64,000 nucleotides of DNA from an uncultured Aquimarina sp. Lineage in GTDB: Bacteria; Bacteroidota; Bacteroidia; Flavobacteriales; Flavobacteriaceae. This document shows, in pieces, positions 1 through 8,779 of the stretch. The translations under genes were made by a program, and so were the position numbers. The notes below the pieces were generated by a model that saw only the letters and a program-made list of their open reading frames with translations, ran no database searches and was not told where the DNA came from. Each line of letters opens with the position of its first letter. Position 1 is the stretch's first letter. The stretch is from NCBI GenBank assembly GCA_947503835.1, contig CANNFM010000008.1, positions 124,001-188,000 of the forward strand. The letters are read 5' to 3'.

Positions 1-1003
1 GGATCGCAATTACCTCTCCTTCAAAAATGGCTCTGGCCTTCTCTCCTGCCTTGGTTTCGATTTCTACCCCACTACTGTTTATTTGTATATTAGGGAGCGT
101 AGGGTGTGGCTGACGACCAAATCTCTTGGTTATTCTACCTGTCCCCACGGGCCAGGGTAATTTTCCTTTGTTGGATGTAAAATTATCTGCTAATACTTTT
201 GCTTCGGCTGTTAATGCAAATGTTGTGGCAGAACCTTTTTTGGTTACTTTTTTACCTGCTTTCTTATTCGCTTTAGCAATGGCCTCTCTAATTAACTTCT
301 CGATCGCCTTGTCAATAGCGCTGGCCTGCTTTTCTTTTTGTTTAATCTGTTTGGTGTAGGTTCCTTGTTTTCTGCGGATAGAAGCCATTAAAACCTTCTG
401 CTCCTTCTTCTCTTCCTGAAGCTTTTGTTGCGCCTCACGATTTTCGGCTATAAGGGTCTGCTTATCTTCTTTTTGCGTAGATAAATCACTATTTAGTTTC
501 TGAAGCTCTTGTGTGTTGCTTTCTATTCGAATAGCCTGTTCTTTGCGATGTTCGTTATACTGTTTCATGTATTGCAATCGCTTGTAGGCTTGTGCAAAAT
601 CTGATGACGAAAGTAAGAACATTATTCTACTCTGGTGAGAGTTGCTTTTGTATGATTTTTTGATCATTCGGGCATAGTCCTCTCTAAGCACTTTTAGTTC
701 TTTGCGATAAACATCTATTTTCTTAAAGTTTGTATTGATTTCTCTGGTCAACAAATTAGCTTGCTGATTTGTGATTTTTATGAGGTTTTGACGTGTGCTA
801 ATTTGTGCATTTATTGCTTCTACTTCATCCAGCACAGAGCGTTCTTTGAGCTTGTTGTCTTTTCGCAATTGTTTCATTTGCTCAATTTCGTTCCTAAGAC
901 GCTGTCTTTCTTCCTCTAATTGTTGTTGTTTTGAACTTTGAGCAAAAGAAGAAGTACAAATCAATAACAAACTAATTAAATATGTAAGCTGTAATATTCT
1001 CAT
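1..1003 (-). CDS. EnvC-type murein hydrolase activator (3' end cut by window edge)
   Basis: The reading frame is open from an ATG at 1003 to the window edge, so about 334 codons are present and the C-terminus is missing. It begins with a signal peptide (cleavage near SSFAQ), then a long Gln/Glu/Lys-rich coiled coil to about residue 245. A LytM/M23-like domain starts near residue 281 (LPWPVGTGRITKRFG). Where active M23 enzymes have HxGxD, this one reads SSGVEI, so the zinc site looks degenerate, as in EnvC. I infer a periplasmic activator of cell-wall amidases in cell separation rather than a peptidase. Its ATG overlaps the stop of the DUF4292 gene as ATGA, indicating translational coupling. 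Confidence 0.85.
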   Translation of the reverse strand, partial: MRILQLTYLISLLLICTSSFAQSSKQQQLEEERQRLRNEIEQMKQLRKDNKLKERSVLDEVEAINAQISTRQNLIKITNQQANLLTREINTNFKKIDVYRKELKVLREDYARMIKKSYKSNSHQSRIMFLLSSSDFAQAYKRLQYMKQYNEHRKEQAIRIESNTQELQKLNSDLSTQKEDKQTLIAENREAQQKLQEEKKEQKVLMASIRRKQGTYTKQIKQKEKQASAIDKAIEKLIREAIAKANKKAGKKVTKKGSATTFALTAEAKVLADNFTSNKGKLPWPVGTGRITKRFGRQPHPTLPNIQINSSGVEIETKAGEKARAIFEGEVIAI

Positions 1004-1779
1004 TGAATGGTGACTTCCTTATATCCTGATGGTATTTTAAACGGAAAACTTACGTCAGCATTGTAATCCACCTGTCTATATTCTATCCCGATTGAGGTTT
1101 TATCCTTTCCTTGTAATGCTTCTATGTAAATTTCTTTTGGAAACTCTTGATTTCCTACTTTCTGGTAACTTTGGTAATTGATCGTTAGGTTTCTGTTTTC
1201 TATAGGCTGTTTTAATTGCTGGGAAGCCATTTTGAAACTATCTGGATGTATTAAGAACAAGCGCTCGAACAATGCAATTTCTGTCTTGGGCCGAAGCTGG
1301 TATACCTTTTCTGTAATTAATGATTTATATTTATCTTCTCTTAAGTTAAACAACGCCTGACCCAATAGCATTTGTTGTACCTTCTCGAAATCAAGGTCTT
1401 CGGTACCCAACCACTCACTTAATACTTTAAAATCGCCATCAAAATAAGTATTGTTGATTTTTTCGTAGTAGCTCACTTTCTCTGGAGTGATTAATGCTTT
1501 AGCCAAAGTAATTCCTAACATCTTAACACTTATCCAAATGATTTTATCTTTCTCAAACCGAAGCGTAGCATTAGGGCTAAAAGACTGTTTACCATCATTA
1601 TATTTTACCTTTACTTTGGTATTAAGTGTTTCAAAATTAAAAGCTCGATTATAGTGATTGGCAATAACTTTTTCGGCACTAAGTTTTTTGATTCCCGATT
1701 CGCTAATAGCTTTACTACCTTTACAGGAGTTTAGCACCATCAAAGAAAAACATAGCAGATACAATAATACTCTATTCAT
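1000..1779 (-). CDS. DUF4292 family lipoprotein
   Basis: A 259-residue protein with a lipoprotein signal peptide: a hydrophobic stretch, then lipobox LNSC with Cys19. The rest resembles the DUF4292 family of Bacteroidota, predicted to be anchored outer-membrane or periplasmic lipoproteins of LolB-like beta fold; the fold is family knowledge, not visible here. It lies between a TPR protein (6 bp gap) and the EnvC-type gene (4 bp ATGA overlap), an order I recognise from other Flavobacteriaceae. A role in envelope assembly is inferred from context only. Confidence 0.8.
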   Translation of the reverse strand: MNRVLLYLLCFSLMVLNSCKGSKAISESGIKKLSAEKVIANHYNRAFNFETLNTKVKVKYNDGKQSFSPNATLRFEKDKIIWISVKMLGITLAKALITPEKVSYYEKINNTYFDGDFKVLSEWLGTEDLDFEKVQQMLLGQALFNLREDKYKSLITEKVYQLRPKTEIALFERLFLIHPDSFKMASQQLKQPIENRNLTINYQSYQKVGNQEFPKEIYIEALQGKDKTSIGIEYRQVDYNADVSFPFKIPSGYKEVTIQ

Positions 1780-1785
1780 TAATCG

Positions 1786-3159
1786 TTATGATTTTTTCTG
1801 AAGTTGAATTACTTTTTGTTTATATTCTGAAGCCTTTTCGATATTCCCAAGTTTTTGATATGCTTCACTGATTTGTGTATAAAAATCGGATTCCATTTTT
1901 AGGTCATCTATGATATAATCTATCCCAAGTTCAAGTATTTCTATAGCTTCTTGCGGTTTTTCTAAATTAATTAATGATACTCCATTTATTAAATAGAAGA
2001 TTGGTTGTGCAGGATACATTTCTAACGCCAATTTACTCCCTACCTCGGATTTCTCATATCGTTTTAAATCCAATTGTAAGAGTAAAATTCGTTTTAGTAA
2101 CCCAAAATCGTTAGCATTACTTTTGATACCTCTTTCATAAAAATTGAGGGCTTGCTCCTTTTGATCTTTTTTATAATAATAATGCCCAAGTTCTGTAAGT
2201 ACTTTTGCATTATTCTCGCCAGCAGAAAGTAAGGTTATAATTTCTGTTAATTGAGATTCGTATTGCGGGTTTTTATCAAGGAATAGTAAAAAATCATTCA
2301 CTATTTTATACTTCGATTCTGTGTTTATTTCATTGCTTTTTAGAGCAATCTTCATCGAACGAATTGCTTCATCGGTCTTAGTATCCTCTAAGTAAAATTT
2401 ATATAATGCAAGATGAACCAGTTCTGACTTTGGTTTTTCTTTTAGGAGTAGTTTTGCTGTTTTATATGCTTTATCTTTTTGATTATCCTGACTATAAAGA
2501 TAAATAAGGTTCAAGTAATTTTGTTCTACCTTAGGTTTCTCTTTAATACTATTTTCTAATCTAGCAATCTGATTATTAGGATTGGTGATTTTTGAAGAGA
2601 TTCTTTTTCGTAAATTATCTCGATATTGATCTCTACCAAACTCGTCATTTAATTCATCAATGGCTGTTAAAGCATCATCATATCGTTTTTCATGAAAATA
2701 CAGATTGGCCAATTGCTCTTTAAACATGGAGTTATAAGCAACCAGTTTCTCTACGATTTCTATAGATTCTTTGTATTTATTTTGTTTAAAATAGGATTCG
2801 AATAATAATTCTAAAACATGCCTGTCGTTAGGTTTCTCTTTGCGTACTTTATTAAAATTATCTTCTGCCTGCTCGTATAGTTTGAGTTCGAGATAATTTT
2901 TTCCTAACTCTAAATATAAAAAATTAGGTTTAGGGTCAATTGAGATACACTTTTGCAAGGCTTCAATTGCTTTATCGTAATTGGTAATTGCCTTTTGTTT
3001 TAGTGCTTCAAAAAAGTTTTCCTGAAATTCATCTGAAACATTGCCCAGATCATCAATATTCACTTCTTGTTTAGGCTCTATTTCTTGAGAAAAAGACATA
3101 TAGTTGCCCATTACAAGAAATAGACATAAAAGGCTTGTATGTTTCCAATATTTAATCAT
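1786..3159 (-). CDS. TPR-repeat secreted protein
   Basis: A 457-residue protein with an N-terminal hydrophobic signal segment (about residues 8-24, ending near SFSQ) followed by tandem tetratricopeptide repeats over most of its length. Repeat signatures include YLELGKNYLELKLYEQAEDN and LGHYYYKKDQKEQALNFYERG. TPR arrays bind partner proteins, and no catalytic domain is seen. It is 6 bp upstream of the DUF4292 gene and 32 bp downstream of the nucleotidyltransferase gene, so it is likely cotranscribed. Its partner is unknown; an outer-membrane or cell-wall complex is plausible from context. Confidence 0.8.
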   Translation of the reverse strand: MIKYWKHTSLLCLFLVMGNYMSFSQEIEPKQEVNIDDLGNVSDEFQENFFEALKQKAITNYDKAIEALQKCISIDPKPNFLYLELGKNYLELKLYEQAEDNFNKVRKEKPNDRHVLELLFESYFKQNKYKESIEIVEKLVAYNSMFKEQLANLYFHEKRYDDALTAIDELNDEFGRDQYRDNLRKRISSKITNPNNQIARLENSIKEKPKVEQNYLNLIYLYSQDNQKDKAYKTAKLLLKEKPKSELVHLALYKFYLEDTKTDEAIRSMKIALKSNEINTESKYKIVNDFLLFLDKNPQYESQLTEIITLLSAGENNAKVLTELGHYYYKKDQKEQALNFYERGIKSNANDFGLLKRILLLQLDLKRYEKSEVGSKLALEMYPAQPIFYLINGVSLINLEKPQEAIEILELGIDYIIDDLKMESDFYTQISEAYQKLGNIEKASEYKQKVIQLQKKS

Positions 3160-3191
3160 AAAACTCTACGAAGTTGTTTCCTCATCACGAA

Positions 3192-4208
3192 TTATTCTAA
3201 AACAGAATAGTCTCCTATACTCACCGTTGTAAAATTTCCGTCGTAGATGGCATTATTTCCAATCATAGCATTGTCTAAGTTAGCATTTTTTACGACAGTT
3301 TGGGTCTGAATTAAGCTATTTTTAATGCTAGAGTCTTCAATGGTACATCCATCACCAATTGAAACATTAGGACCTATTGTTGTATTTCTCAATGTTACCC
3401 CTTCTCCAATGTAACAAGGAGGGATTATAGTAGCATTTTCTTGGGTAAGGGTTTTGCTAACCAAATTTTCTCTGTCTTTTTGTAAAAAACCTAGCATTCT
3501 AGAATTGGTCTCAACAGTAACATTTTTGTTTCCACAGTCCATCCATTCATCAACTTTTCCGGTTACAAAAACTTTTCCATCAGCCATCATTCTTTTGATG
3601 CCATCATTAATTTGGTATTCTCCTCCGTTAATGATATTGTTATCCAAGACGACTTGCAATTCATTTTTTAGCACAGCAACATCCTTAAAATAATAGATTC
3701 CTATCACTGCCAAATCAGATACAAACTCTTGAGGTTTCTCTACTAATTCAACAATTTCTTTTTTATCATTAAGTTTTACTACACCGTATGCTTCTGGTTG
3801 ATCTACTTGTTTTACCCAAATTACAGCATCTGCTTCTTTATCTAAATTAAAATCTGCTCTAATCAAAGTGTCTGCATAAGCAATCACAGCAGGTCCTGAT
3901 AAAGAATCTTTGGCGCACATAATAGCGTGGCCTGTACCTAAGGGTTGATCCTGTCTATAAATAGATGCTTTTGCTCCTAAGTTTTCTGCTAATTCGGTTA
4001 AACTAGATACTACATCATCACCAAAAAAAGCAGGATCACCTAATATGAATGCAATCTCTTCTACCGGCTCTCCCAACACCTTTGCAATATCAGACACTAA
4101 TCGATGTACAATTGGTTTTCCGGCTACCGGAATTAAAGGTTTAGGAACTGTGAGTGTATGAGGTCTAAGTCTAGAACCTCTTCCTGCCATGGGTACAATG
4201 ATTTTCAT
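3192..4208 (-). CDS. Sugar-phosphate nucleotidyltransferase with left-handed beta-helix tail
   Basis: A 338-residue protein starting with the nucleotidyltransferase signature PMAGRGSRLRPHT and the substrate motif KPLIPVAGKP, followed by ADTL (metal-binding Asp region) and VEKP. The C-terminal part from about residue 256 has hexapeptide-like repeats (YIGEGVTLRNTTIGPNVSIG) typical of a left-handed beta helix. The family joins sugar-1-phosphates to NTPs; the exact sugar cannot be read from sequence, though glucose-1-phosphate is common. It is probably the first step of an envelope glycan precursor. It follows dut on the same strand, with a 162 bp gap that has no clear promoter. Confidence 0.85.
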   Translation of the reverse strand: MKIIVPMAGRGSRLRPHTLTVPKPLIPVAGKPIVHRLVSDIAKVLGEPVEEIAFILGDPAFFGDDVVSSLTELAENLGAKASIYRQDQPLGTGHAIMCAKDSLSGPAVIAYADTLIRADFNLDKEADAVIWVKQVDQPEAYGVVKLNDKKEIVELVEKPQEFVSDLAVIGIYYFKDVAVLKNELQVVLDNNIINGGEYQINDGIKRMMADGKVFVTGKVDEWMDCGNKNVTVETNSRMLGFLQKDRENLVSKTLTQENATIIPPCYIGEGVTLRNTTIGPNVSIGDGCTIEDSSIKNSLIQTQTVVKNANLDNAMIGNNAIYDGNFTTVSIGDYSVLE

Positions 4209-4248
4209 TTGTTGTTTGTTGTTTTTTAACCACTAATACATACATGTT

Positions 4249-4266
4249 TTCACGCAAAGACGTGAA
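4249..4266. repeat. Short hairpin repeat (TTCACG-caaaga-CGTGAA)
   Basis: A perfect 6 bp inverted repeat around CAAAGA, in a context resembling the CGCAAAGACG-type intergenic repeats common in Bacteroidota genomes. It lies in the 162 bp gap between dut and the nucleotidyltransferase gene. Function is unknown and it may be chance. Confidence 0.35.
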
Positions 4267-4370
4267 GATGCAAAGTGAGTCTGTTATTTTTTCTTATTGA
4301 CTAGTTTTTCGGAAACTTACGTATGAATATTCTAATTGCATACTGTCTACTCTAAACTGAATACTTTTTA

Positions 4371-4805
4371 TTATTTAACTCCAGTACTACCAAATCCTCC
4401 TTCTCCCCTAGAGGTCTCAGATAATTCGGTTACTTCTTCCCATTCTGCACGTTCATGCTTTGCAATGACCATTTGCGCTACACGCTCTCCATTCTCAATT
4501 ATAAAATCGTCATTAGAAAGGTTTACCAAAATCACTCCTACTTCTCCCCGATAATCTGCATCTATGGTTCCGGGTGCATTAAGTACAGTGATCCCTTTTT
4601 TGGCAGCCAACCCACTACGCGGTCTAACTTGCGCTTCATATCCAACGGGTAGCTCTATGAATAGCCCTGTTTTGATAATTGCTCTTTCTAAAGGTTTCAA
4701 TGTTACGGGTTCTGTAATATTTGCTCTAAGGTCCATTCCTGCAGAAGCAATTGTTTCGTAATGAGGAAGATCATGCGATGATCTGTTAATGATTTTAATT
4801 TGCAT
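4371..4805 (-). CDS. dut: dUTP diphosphatase (dUTPase)
   Basis: A 144-residue protein carrying all five trimeric dUTPase motifs in order: [18 protein letters not shown], the uracil-binding hairpin [12 protein letters not shown] with catalytic Asp, RVAQMVI, and the Gly-rich C-terminal [10 protein letters not shown]. It hydrolyses dUTP to dUMP and pyrophosphate in the cytoplasm, protecting DNA from uracil and supplying dTMP synthesis. Length is normal. It sits 32 bp downstream of the flippase gene on the same strand. Confidence 0.96.
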   Translation of the reverse strand: MQIKIINRSSHDLPHYETIASAGMDLRANITEPVTLKPLERAIIKTGLFIELPVGYEAQVRPRSGLAAKKGITVLNAPGTIDADYRGEVGVILVNLSNDDFIIENGERVAQMVIAKHERAEWEEVTELSETSRGEGGFGSTGVK

Positions 4806-4837
4806 ATTTAATTATCATACTCAAGATGCTTGAGTGT

Positions 4838-6292
4838 TTACTTTTTTAAAATTTGTTGTAACTCCCTTTTTTCAGAAGCATACAAAATTACTAAAAACAC
4901 CAGTAACAACGGGATAGAAATTAAATAATTGCTATCAAAGACATAAAAAGACAAGATCGAAAAACCAATTGATAGTGCGAGGTACCCTCCTATCTTCTTC
5001 AGGTTATACGGGATTGGGTAATATTTTCTTCCAAAATACCACGACAGTAACATCATCGATGCGTAGGCGGCTAATGTAGCTATGGCTGATCCCATGTAGC
5101 TATATTTTGGAATCAATAAGAGGTTAAGCACCAGTGTAATGATCGCACCTACTATAGAAATATATGCCCCAAACTTAGTTCTATCGGTCACCTTATACCA
5201 AACCGAAAGATTATGATATATCCCCAAACATAAATTGGCTAACAAAATTACAGGGACTACAACCATGGCTTCCCAATACTCCGGGTTTTTAATCATGAAT
5301 TGCTTTAAAAAGTCTGAAAAAGTGATCACAACAATGAGTATGAAAGATCCAAAAATCACAAAATACTTTGTAATAGTCGCATAGGTTTTGGGTGCATCTT
5401 TTTCTTTTGCATGACTAAAAAAGAAGGGCTCTATCCCCATTCTAAAAGCTGTTGCAAATAATGTCATGAATAAGGCCAATTTATAACAGGCGGCATAAGC
5501 TCCAGAATCAAAAAGACCTTTCTTACCACCTATAACCCATTCTAATAATATCTTATCAAAATGTTCATTAATCGCAAATGCCAAGCCTGCAATTAAGATC
5601 GGAGCCCCATAGACCATCATTTTTTGCCATAGGTTCTTATCAAATCGATAGTTAATTTTAAAATAAAAAGGAAACATCAATAACAATGTTACCGCACTGG
5701 CAACTACGTTGGATATAAAAATATACTGAATTTTAAAATCTTCGATATATATTGCTTGTAGCCATTCTATTTTCTTTGAAAAATCGCCGAGAAATACCAG
5801 AAAAAACACGTTTAGAGAAGCATATATAATGACATTGATGATTTTTATGACAGAATATCGTATCGGTCTTTCTTGTGCCCTTAAATTTGCAAAAGGAATA
5901 ATGACCAGAGCATCTAAAATTAAAATCCAGATCACATAGGTTAAAAACTCTCTATCTATTTCAATAATTGACGCTATCTGGCTTTGTCCCAGAAAAGCAA
6001 GGACTCCAAAAATTAGTGTAGAAACTACTATCGATATTGCCGAAGTGCTTGTTACCTTATTTTTGTACTGATCGAGATTTAAAAACCTAAAAAAAGAGGT
6101 TTCCATTCCGTAGGCTAGAATCACATTAAATACCAGTATCCAGGCAAACAAAATTGATACTCGACCATAAGCTACAGGACCATCAAGGTATTTAGTGTGT
6201 ATTAGAACTAACAAAAAAGACAGCATCCTGGGGAGTACAGTCGCTAGTCCGTAGATAAAAGTTTGCTTAAAGAGTTTCTGAAATATGCTCAA
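4838..6292 (-). CDS. Oligosaccharide flippase family membrane protein
   Basis: A 484-residue protein with about 12-14 hydrophobic segments, typical of the MATE-like Wzx/MurJ superfamily (polysaccharide biosynthesis protein). It begins FKQTFIYGLATVLPRMLSFL, the usual first helix of this family. The likely role is flipping a lipid-linked glycan across the inner membrane; the substrate is unknown. This copy lies far from the capsule locus, next to dut and cell-wall genes, so it is probably the housekeeping flippase. The best start is TTG at 6292; no ATG occurs at a sensible position nearby. Confidence 0.88.
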   Translation of the reverse strand: MSIFQKLFKQTFIYGLATVLPRMLSFLLVLIHTKYLDGPVAYGRVSILFAWILVFNVILAYGMETSFFRFLNLDQYKNKVTSTSAISIVVSTLIFGVLAFLGQSQIASIIEIDREFLTYVIWILILDALVIIPFANLRAQERPIRYSVIKIINVIIYASLNVFFLVFLGDFSKKIEWLQAIYIEDFKIQYIFISNVVASAVTLLLMFPFYFKINYRFDKNLWQKMMVYGAPILIAGLAFAINEHFDKILLEWVIGGKKGLFDSGAYAACYKLALFMTLFATAFRMGIEPFFFSHAKEKDAPKTYATITKYFVIFGSFILIVVITFSDFLKQFMIKNPEYWEAMVVVPVILLANLCLGIYHNLSVWYKVTDRTKFGAYISIVGAIITLVLNLLLIPKYSYMGSAIATLAAYASMMLLSWYFGRKYYPIPYNLKKIGGYLALSIGFSILSFYVFDSNYLISIPLLLVFLVILYASEKRELQQILKK

Positions 6293-6327
6293 CTCAAGGT
6301 ATAATTGTGGTGCTAAAAATACAATTT

Positions 6328-6828
6328 TTATTGCTCTCTGCGCATAGGCATTGCAATCTTTGGTTTTTCGGGCAGATCATCTATTTTAAAAAAGCCTTCC
6401 TTTTTATCTTTTGTATATGTGATAACACACTCATTCTCTTTTAGTTCAAATGGAATTTTTTCTTCAATGATCGGTGCTGTGTTTCTAAATTCTTCTTGTG
6501 GATCATCACTCATGATCAAATCTTTTGTTTTATTGGGATATGTATAGCGCCCTACGTAAACAGCCTTATTATTAAGCTTCAACTCGATCTTTTTTCCTTT
6601 AAAATAAGCATGGTTTAGTACTACATCATCATTTTTTTTTATGGAAAGGTGTATTGTAAATCCCGAACCAGCTTCTTTGCGGCCAGCTACCCATTTCTGA
6701 AAATAAGATTCTTCAATGGTTACTGGAGAGACCGTATCTATATTTTGGCTACTTGCGCATTGTGTAAATGAAGCAAGTATCACTAATAGTATAGCTATTT
6801 TAGTAATCATCATTTTAAAATTCATCAT
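6328..6828 (-). CDS. Small predicted lipoprotein, unknown function
   Basis: A 166-residue protein with a lipoprotein signal peptide: hydrophobic segment and lipobox FTQC (Cys24). The mature part is mostly predicted beta strand and charged (KKNDDVVLNHAYFKGKKIEL) with no motif I recognise. Several Met codons (1, 2, 6, 7) could be the start. A well-formed promoter lies at 6871-6898. It is 35 bp upstream of the flippase gene and could head that operon. Confidence 0.7.
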   Translation of the reverse strand: MMNFKMMITKIAILLVILASFTQCASSQNIDTVSPVTIEESYFQKWVAGRKEAGSGFTIHLSIKKNDDVVLNHAYFKGKKIELKLNNKAVYVGRYTYPNKTKDLIMSDDPQEEFRNTAPIIEEKIPFELKENECVITYTKDKKEGFFKIDDLPEKPKIAMPMRREQ

Positions 6829-6870
6829 ATTTTAAAGCTTTTCTCTTTTGTTAGCGTTCAAAACTAATGC

Positions 6871-6898
6871 CAAAGGTAATACTCCTATTATTTTTCAA
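6871..6898 (-). promoter_or_regulatory. Bacteroidota-type promoter (TTG-N17-TACCTTTG)
   Basis: On the minus strand a TTG at 6898-6896 is followed after 17 bp by TACCTTTG (6878-6871). This matches the -33 TTG / -7 TAnnTTTG consensus of flavobacterial housekeeping promoters. It is placed to give a leader of roughly 35 nt before the ATG at 6828. Confidence 0.6.
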
Positions 6899-6917
6899 CG
6901 GTCATAAAGATAGAAAA

Positions 6918-6950
6918 GAAAAAGCCCCATAAGAAAACTTACGAGGCTTT
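6918..6950 (-). terminator. Intrinsic terminator after the PKD-like lipoprotein gene
   Basis: On the minus strand, 13 consecutive pairs (two of them G-U) form between AAAGCCTCGTAAG and CTTATGGGGCTTT with a TTTT loop, followed by a T-rich run. It starts 23 bp past the stop codon of the gene at 6973-7734. Confidence 0.75.
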
Positions 6951-6972
6951 ATACGTTAATGATGCTAGATAT

Positions 6973-7734
6973 TTAGAACCCTCCTCCACCTAAACCATTA
7001 CAGTTTTGGGCATATAAGAGAAATAACTCTGTTCTTGAACCTTTATCATTAGAAGTTACCAGGGTTACCCTATAGGTTCCAGGCGTATTTATGATAACTA
7101 CCGCAGAATTTCCACTTGGAAAAACACCTCCTTGATTACCTCCCGGACTTATAGACCATGAGTAGGAATCACAGGAGTCGAAAGGAACAGATAACATATT
7201 ATTGATTGTAGTGGTACATATCTGATTACTACCCAGGTTTCCTTGAATATATCCTGCAGGAACAGGAGTTCCGAATTCAGAATATATTGGTGCTGGTGTT
7301 GGTGGGTTAGGGCAAGGATCACCCCCAATTGAAGTAACTGTCATTCTAAGATCACAATCATTCGAATTACCATCTACAACCACTCTAATGGTGGCTTCTT
7401 CAAAACCCGCATTAAACCGCACTGTAAAGGTACTGGAAGTGGTCGAACCTAAGATTTGAGTATAGGCACCATTCAATATTGACCATTGTATTGATGGGTT
7501 ACCCGAAATGGTATGCGAAACAGTAAACGTACGGGTCTCACCTGCAGTTGCAATAGGGTTTGCATTGTTTATTGAAATAGTACAATCATTTTGACGAGCA
7601 ACAATAATCTGTTTACTTTTTAAGTCAACAACTTGTTCTGATCCGTTTTGTAATAGCTCTTCTTCATTAGTTTCACAGGAAACGAGCAACAAAGAGCACA
7701 AGAGTACTCCTAAAAACTTGAAAATTGAGTTCAT
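6973..7734 (-). CDS. Lipoprotein with PKD/Ig-like domains
   Basis: A 253-residue protein with a lipoprotein signal (lipobox LVSC, Cys20). Two beta-rich modules follow, around residues 50-135 and 145-240. The second has PKD-like features (SYSWSISPGG, then NTPGTYRVTLVTSNDKGS). Cys pairs in each module may form disulfides. It ends in a Gly-rich tail (GLGGGGF). Such proteins are usually surface-exposed adhesive or scaffold parts in Flavobacteriaceae; the role here is unknown. It appears to be a single-gene unit, with a terminator downstream (6918-6950) and the atp terminator upstream (7849-7888). Confidence 0.75.
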   Translation of the reverse strand: MNSIFKFLGVLLCSLLLVSCETNEEELLQNGSEQVVDLKSKQIIVARQNDCTISINNANPIATAGETRTFTVSHTISGNPSIQWSILNGAYTQILGSTTSSTFTVRFNAGFEEATIRVVVDGNSNDCDLRMTVTSIGGDPCPNPPTPAPIYSEFGTPVPAGYIQGNLGSNQICTTTINNMLSVPFDSCDSYSWSISPGGNQGGVFPSGNSAVVIINTPGTYRVTLVTSNDKGSRTELFLLYAQNCNGLGGGGF

Positions 7735-7848
7735 AATATATTTATTAAGGTTAATATTAATCTTAAAGTTAGATATAAATCATCCTTAATTGAGTTAAAT
7801 AATAGTTACATTATCTTCTTTTATAAATATATCCGGTATAACCATTTT

Positions 7849-7888
7849 TAGACAAAAGAAAAGCCTCATAAGTTTCCTTATGAGGCTT
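7849..7888 (-). terminator. Intrinsic terminator of the ATP synthase operon
   Basis: A perfect 12 bp stem (AAGCCTCATAAG / CTTATGAGGCTT) with a 4 nt loop lies 22 bp after the atpG stop. On the minus strand it is followed by TTTTCTTTTG. Its arms are nearly the same as those of the terminator at 6918-6950. Confidence 0.85.
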
Positions 7889-7909
7889 CATATATTTTAA
7901 AAAAATTCT

Positions 7910-8770
7910 TTAGTTATTCAAAGCTTCTGCACCACCAACAATCTCAAGGATTTCATTGGTAATTGCGGCTTGTCTTGCTTTGTTATATGATAACTTAAGT
8001 GCATCTCTAAGTTCGGTAGCATTATCGGTTGCTTTATGCATTGCAGTCATACGTGCACCGTGCTCTGACGCAAATGAATCACGAATTGCCTTATATAATT
8101 GAGTCTTAAGTGACTTAGGGATTAATTGCTCTACAATTTCTTCTTTAGCCGGCTCAAAAATGTAATCTACATTAGTTGCTGTTGCATTTTCTACCGGAAC
8201 GATTGGTAAAAACTGCTCTGTTGTAACATCTTGCGTAGCCGCATTTTTAAATTTGTTATATACAATTACAATCTTATCATAGGATCCGTTTGTAAATAAC
8301 TGCATCAATTCTTCGGCGATAGCAGCAACATTAGCAAAAGTAAGATCATCAAATACTTCACTTTTATTAGCAACAACGGTATGCGTTTTAGCAACTACAT
8401 CATTAACTTTTTTACCAATGGTAACAAAATCTACTTGTTTTCCTGCATATTCGTTTTCGTACAATGCTCTTACTCCTTTAACAATATTATTATTAAAAGC
8501 TCCAGCCAAACCACGATTAGAAGCAATCGCAACAACCAATACTTTATTCACTTCACGTTGTTCTGCATAAGCACTTGCACTATCTCCTTCGAGAGAGGCG
8601 CTAAGACTTTGCAATAACTCGGTAAGTTTATCTGCATAAGGACGCATTGCAGTAATTGCCTGTTGTGCCTTATTCAACTTTGCGGCCGATACCATTTTCA
8701 TGGCACTGGTGATTTGCATCGTTGAGGATACAGAGGTAATTCTACTACGTAATTCTTTTAAGTTTGCCAT
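7910..8770 (-). CDS. atpG: ATP synthase F1 gamma subunit
   Basis: A 286-residue protein of normal length with the conserved N-terminal helix (MANLKELRSRITSVSSTMQI, TSAMKMVSAAKL) and C-terminal helix (NKARQAAITNEILEIVGGAE) that form the rotating shaft inside the alpha3-beta3 ring. It is a cytoplasmic part of F1Fo ATP synthase, transmitting rotation from the c-ring. It is the last gene of this operon, followed by a strong terminator, and is separated from atpA by a broken four-helix-bundle gene. Confidence 0.97.
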   Translation of the reverse strand: MANLKELRSRITSVSSTMQITSAMKMVSAAKLNKAQQAITAMRPYADKLTELLQSLSASLEGDSASAYAEQREVNKVLVVAIASNRGLAGAFNNNIVKGVRALYENEYAGKQVDFVTIGKKVNDVVAKTHTVVANKSEVFDDLTFANVAAIAEELMQLFTNGSYDKIVIVYNKFKNAATQDVTTEQFLPIVPVENATATNVDYIFEPAKEEIVEQLIPKSLKTQLYKAIRDSFASEHGARMTAMHKATDNATELRDALKLSYNKARQAAITNEILEIVGGAEALNN

Positions 8771-8779
8771 TTCTTCAAA

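Noticed and set aside
4819..4835. 7 bp inverted repeat (ACTCAAG / CTTGAGT) between dut and the flippase gene
   Set aside because: Short stem without a T-run on the transcribed strand; probably not a terminator.
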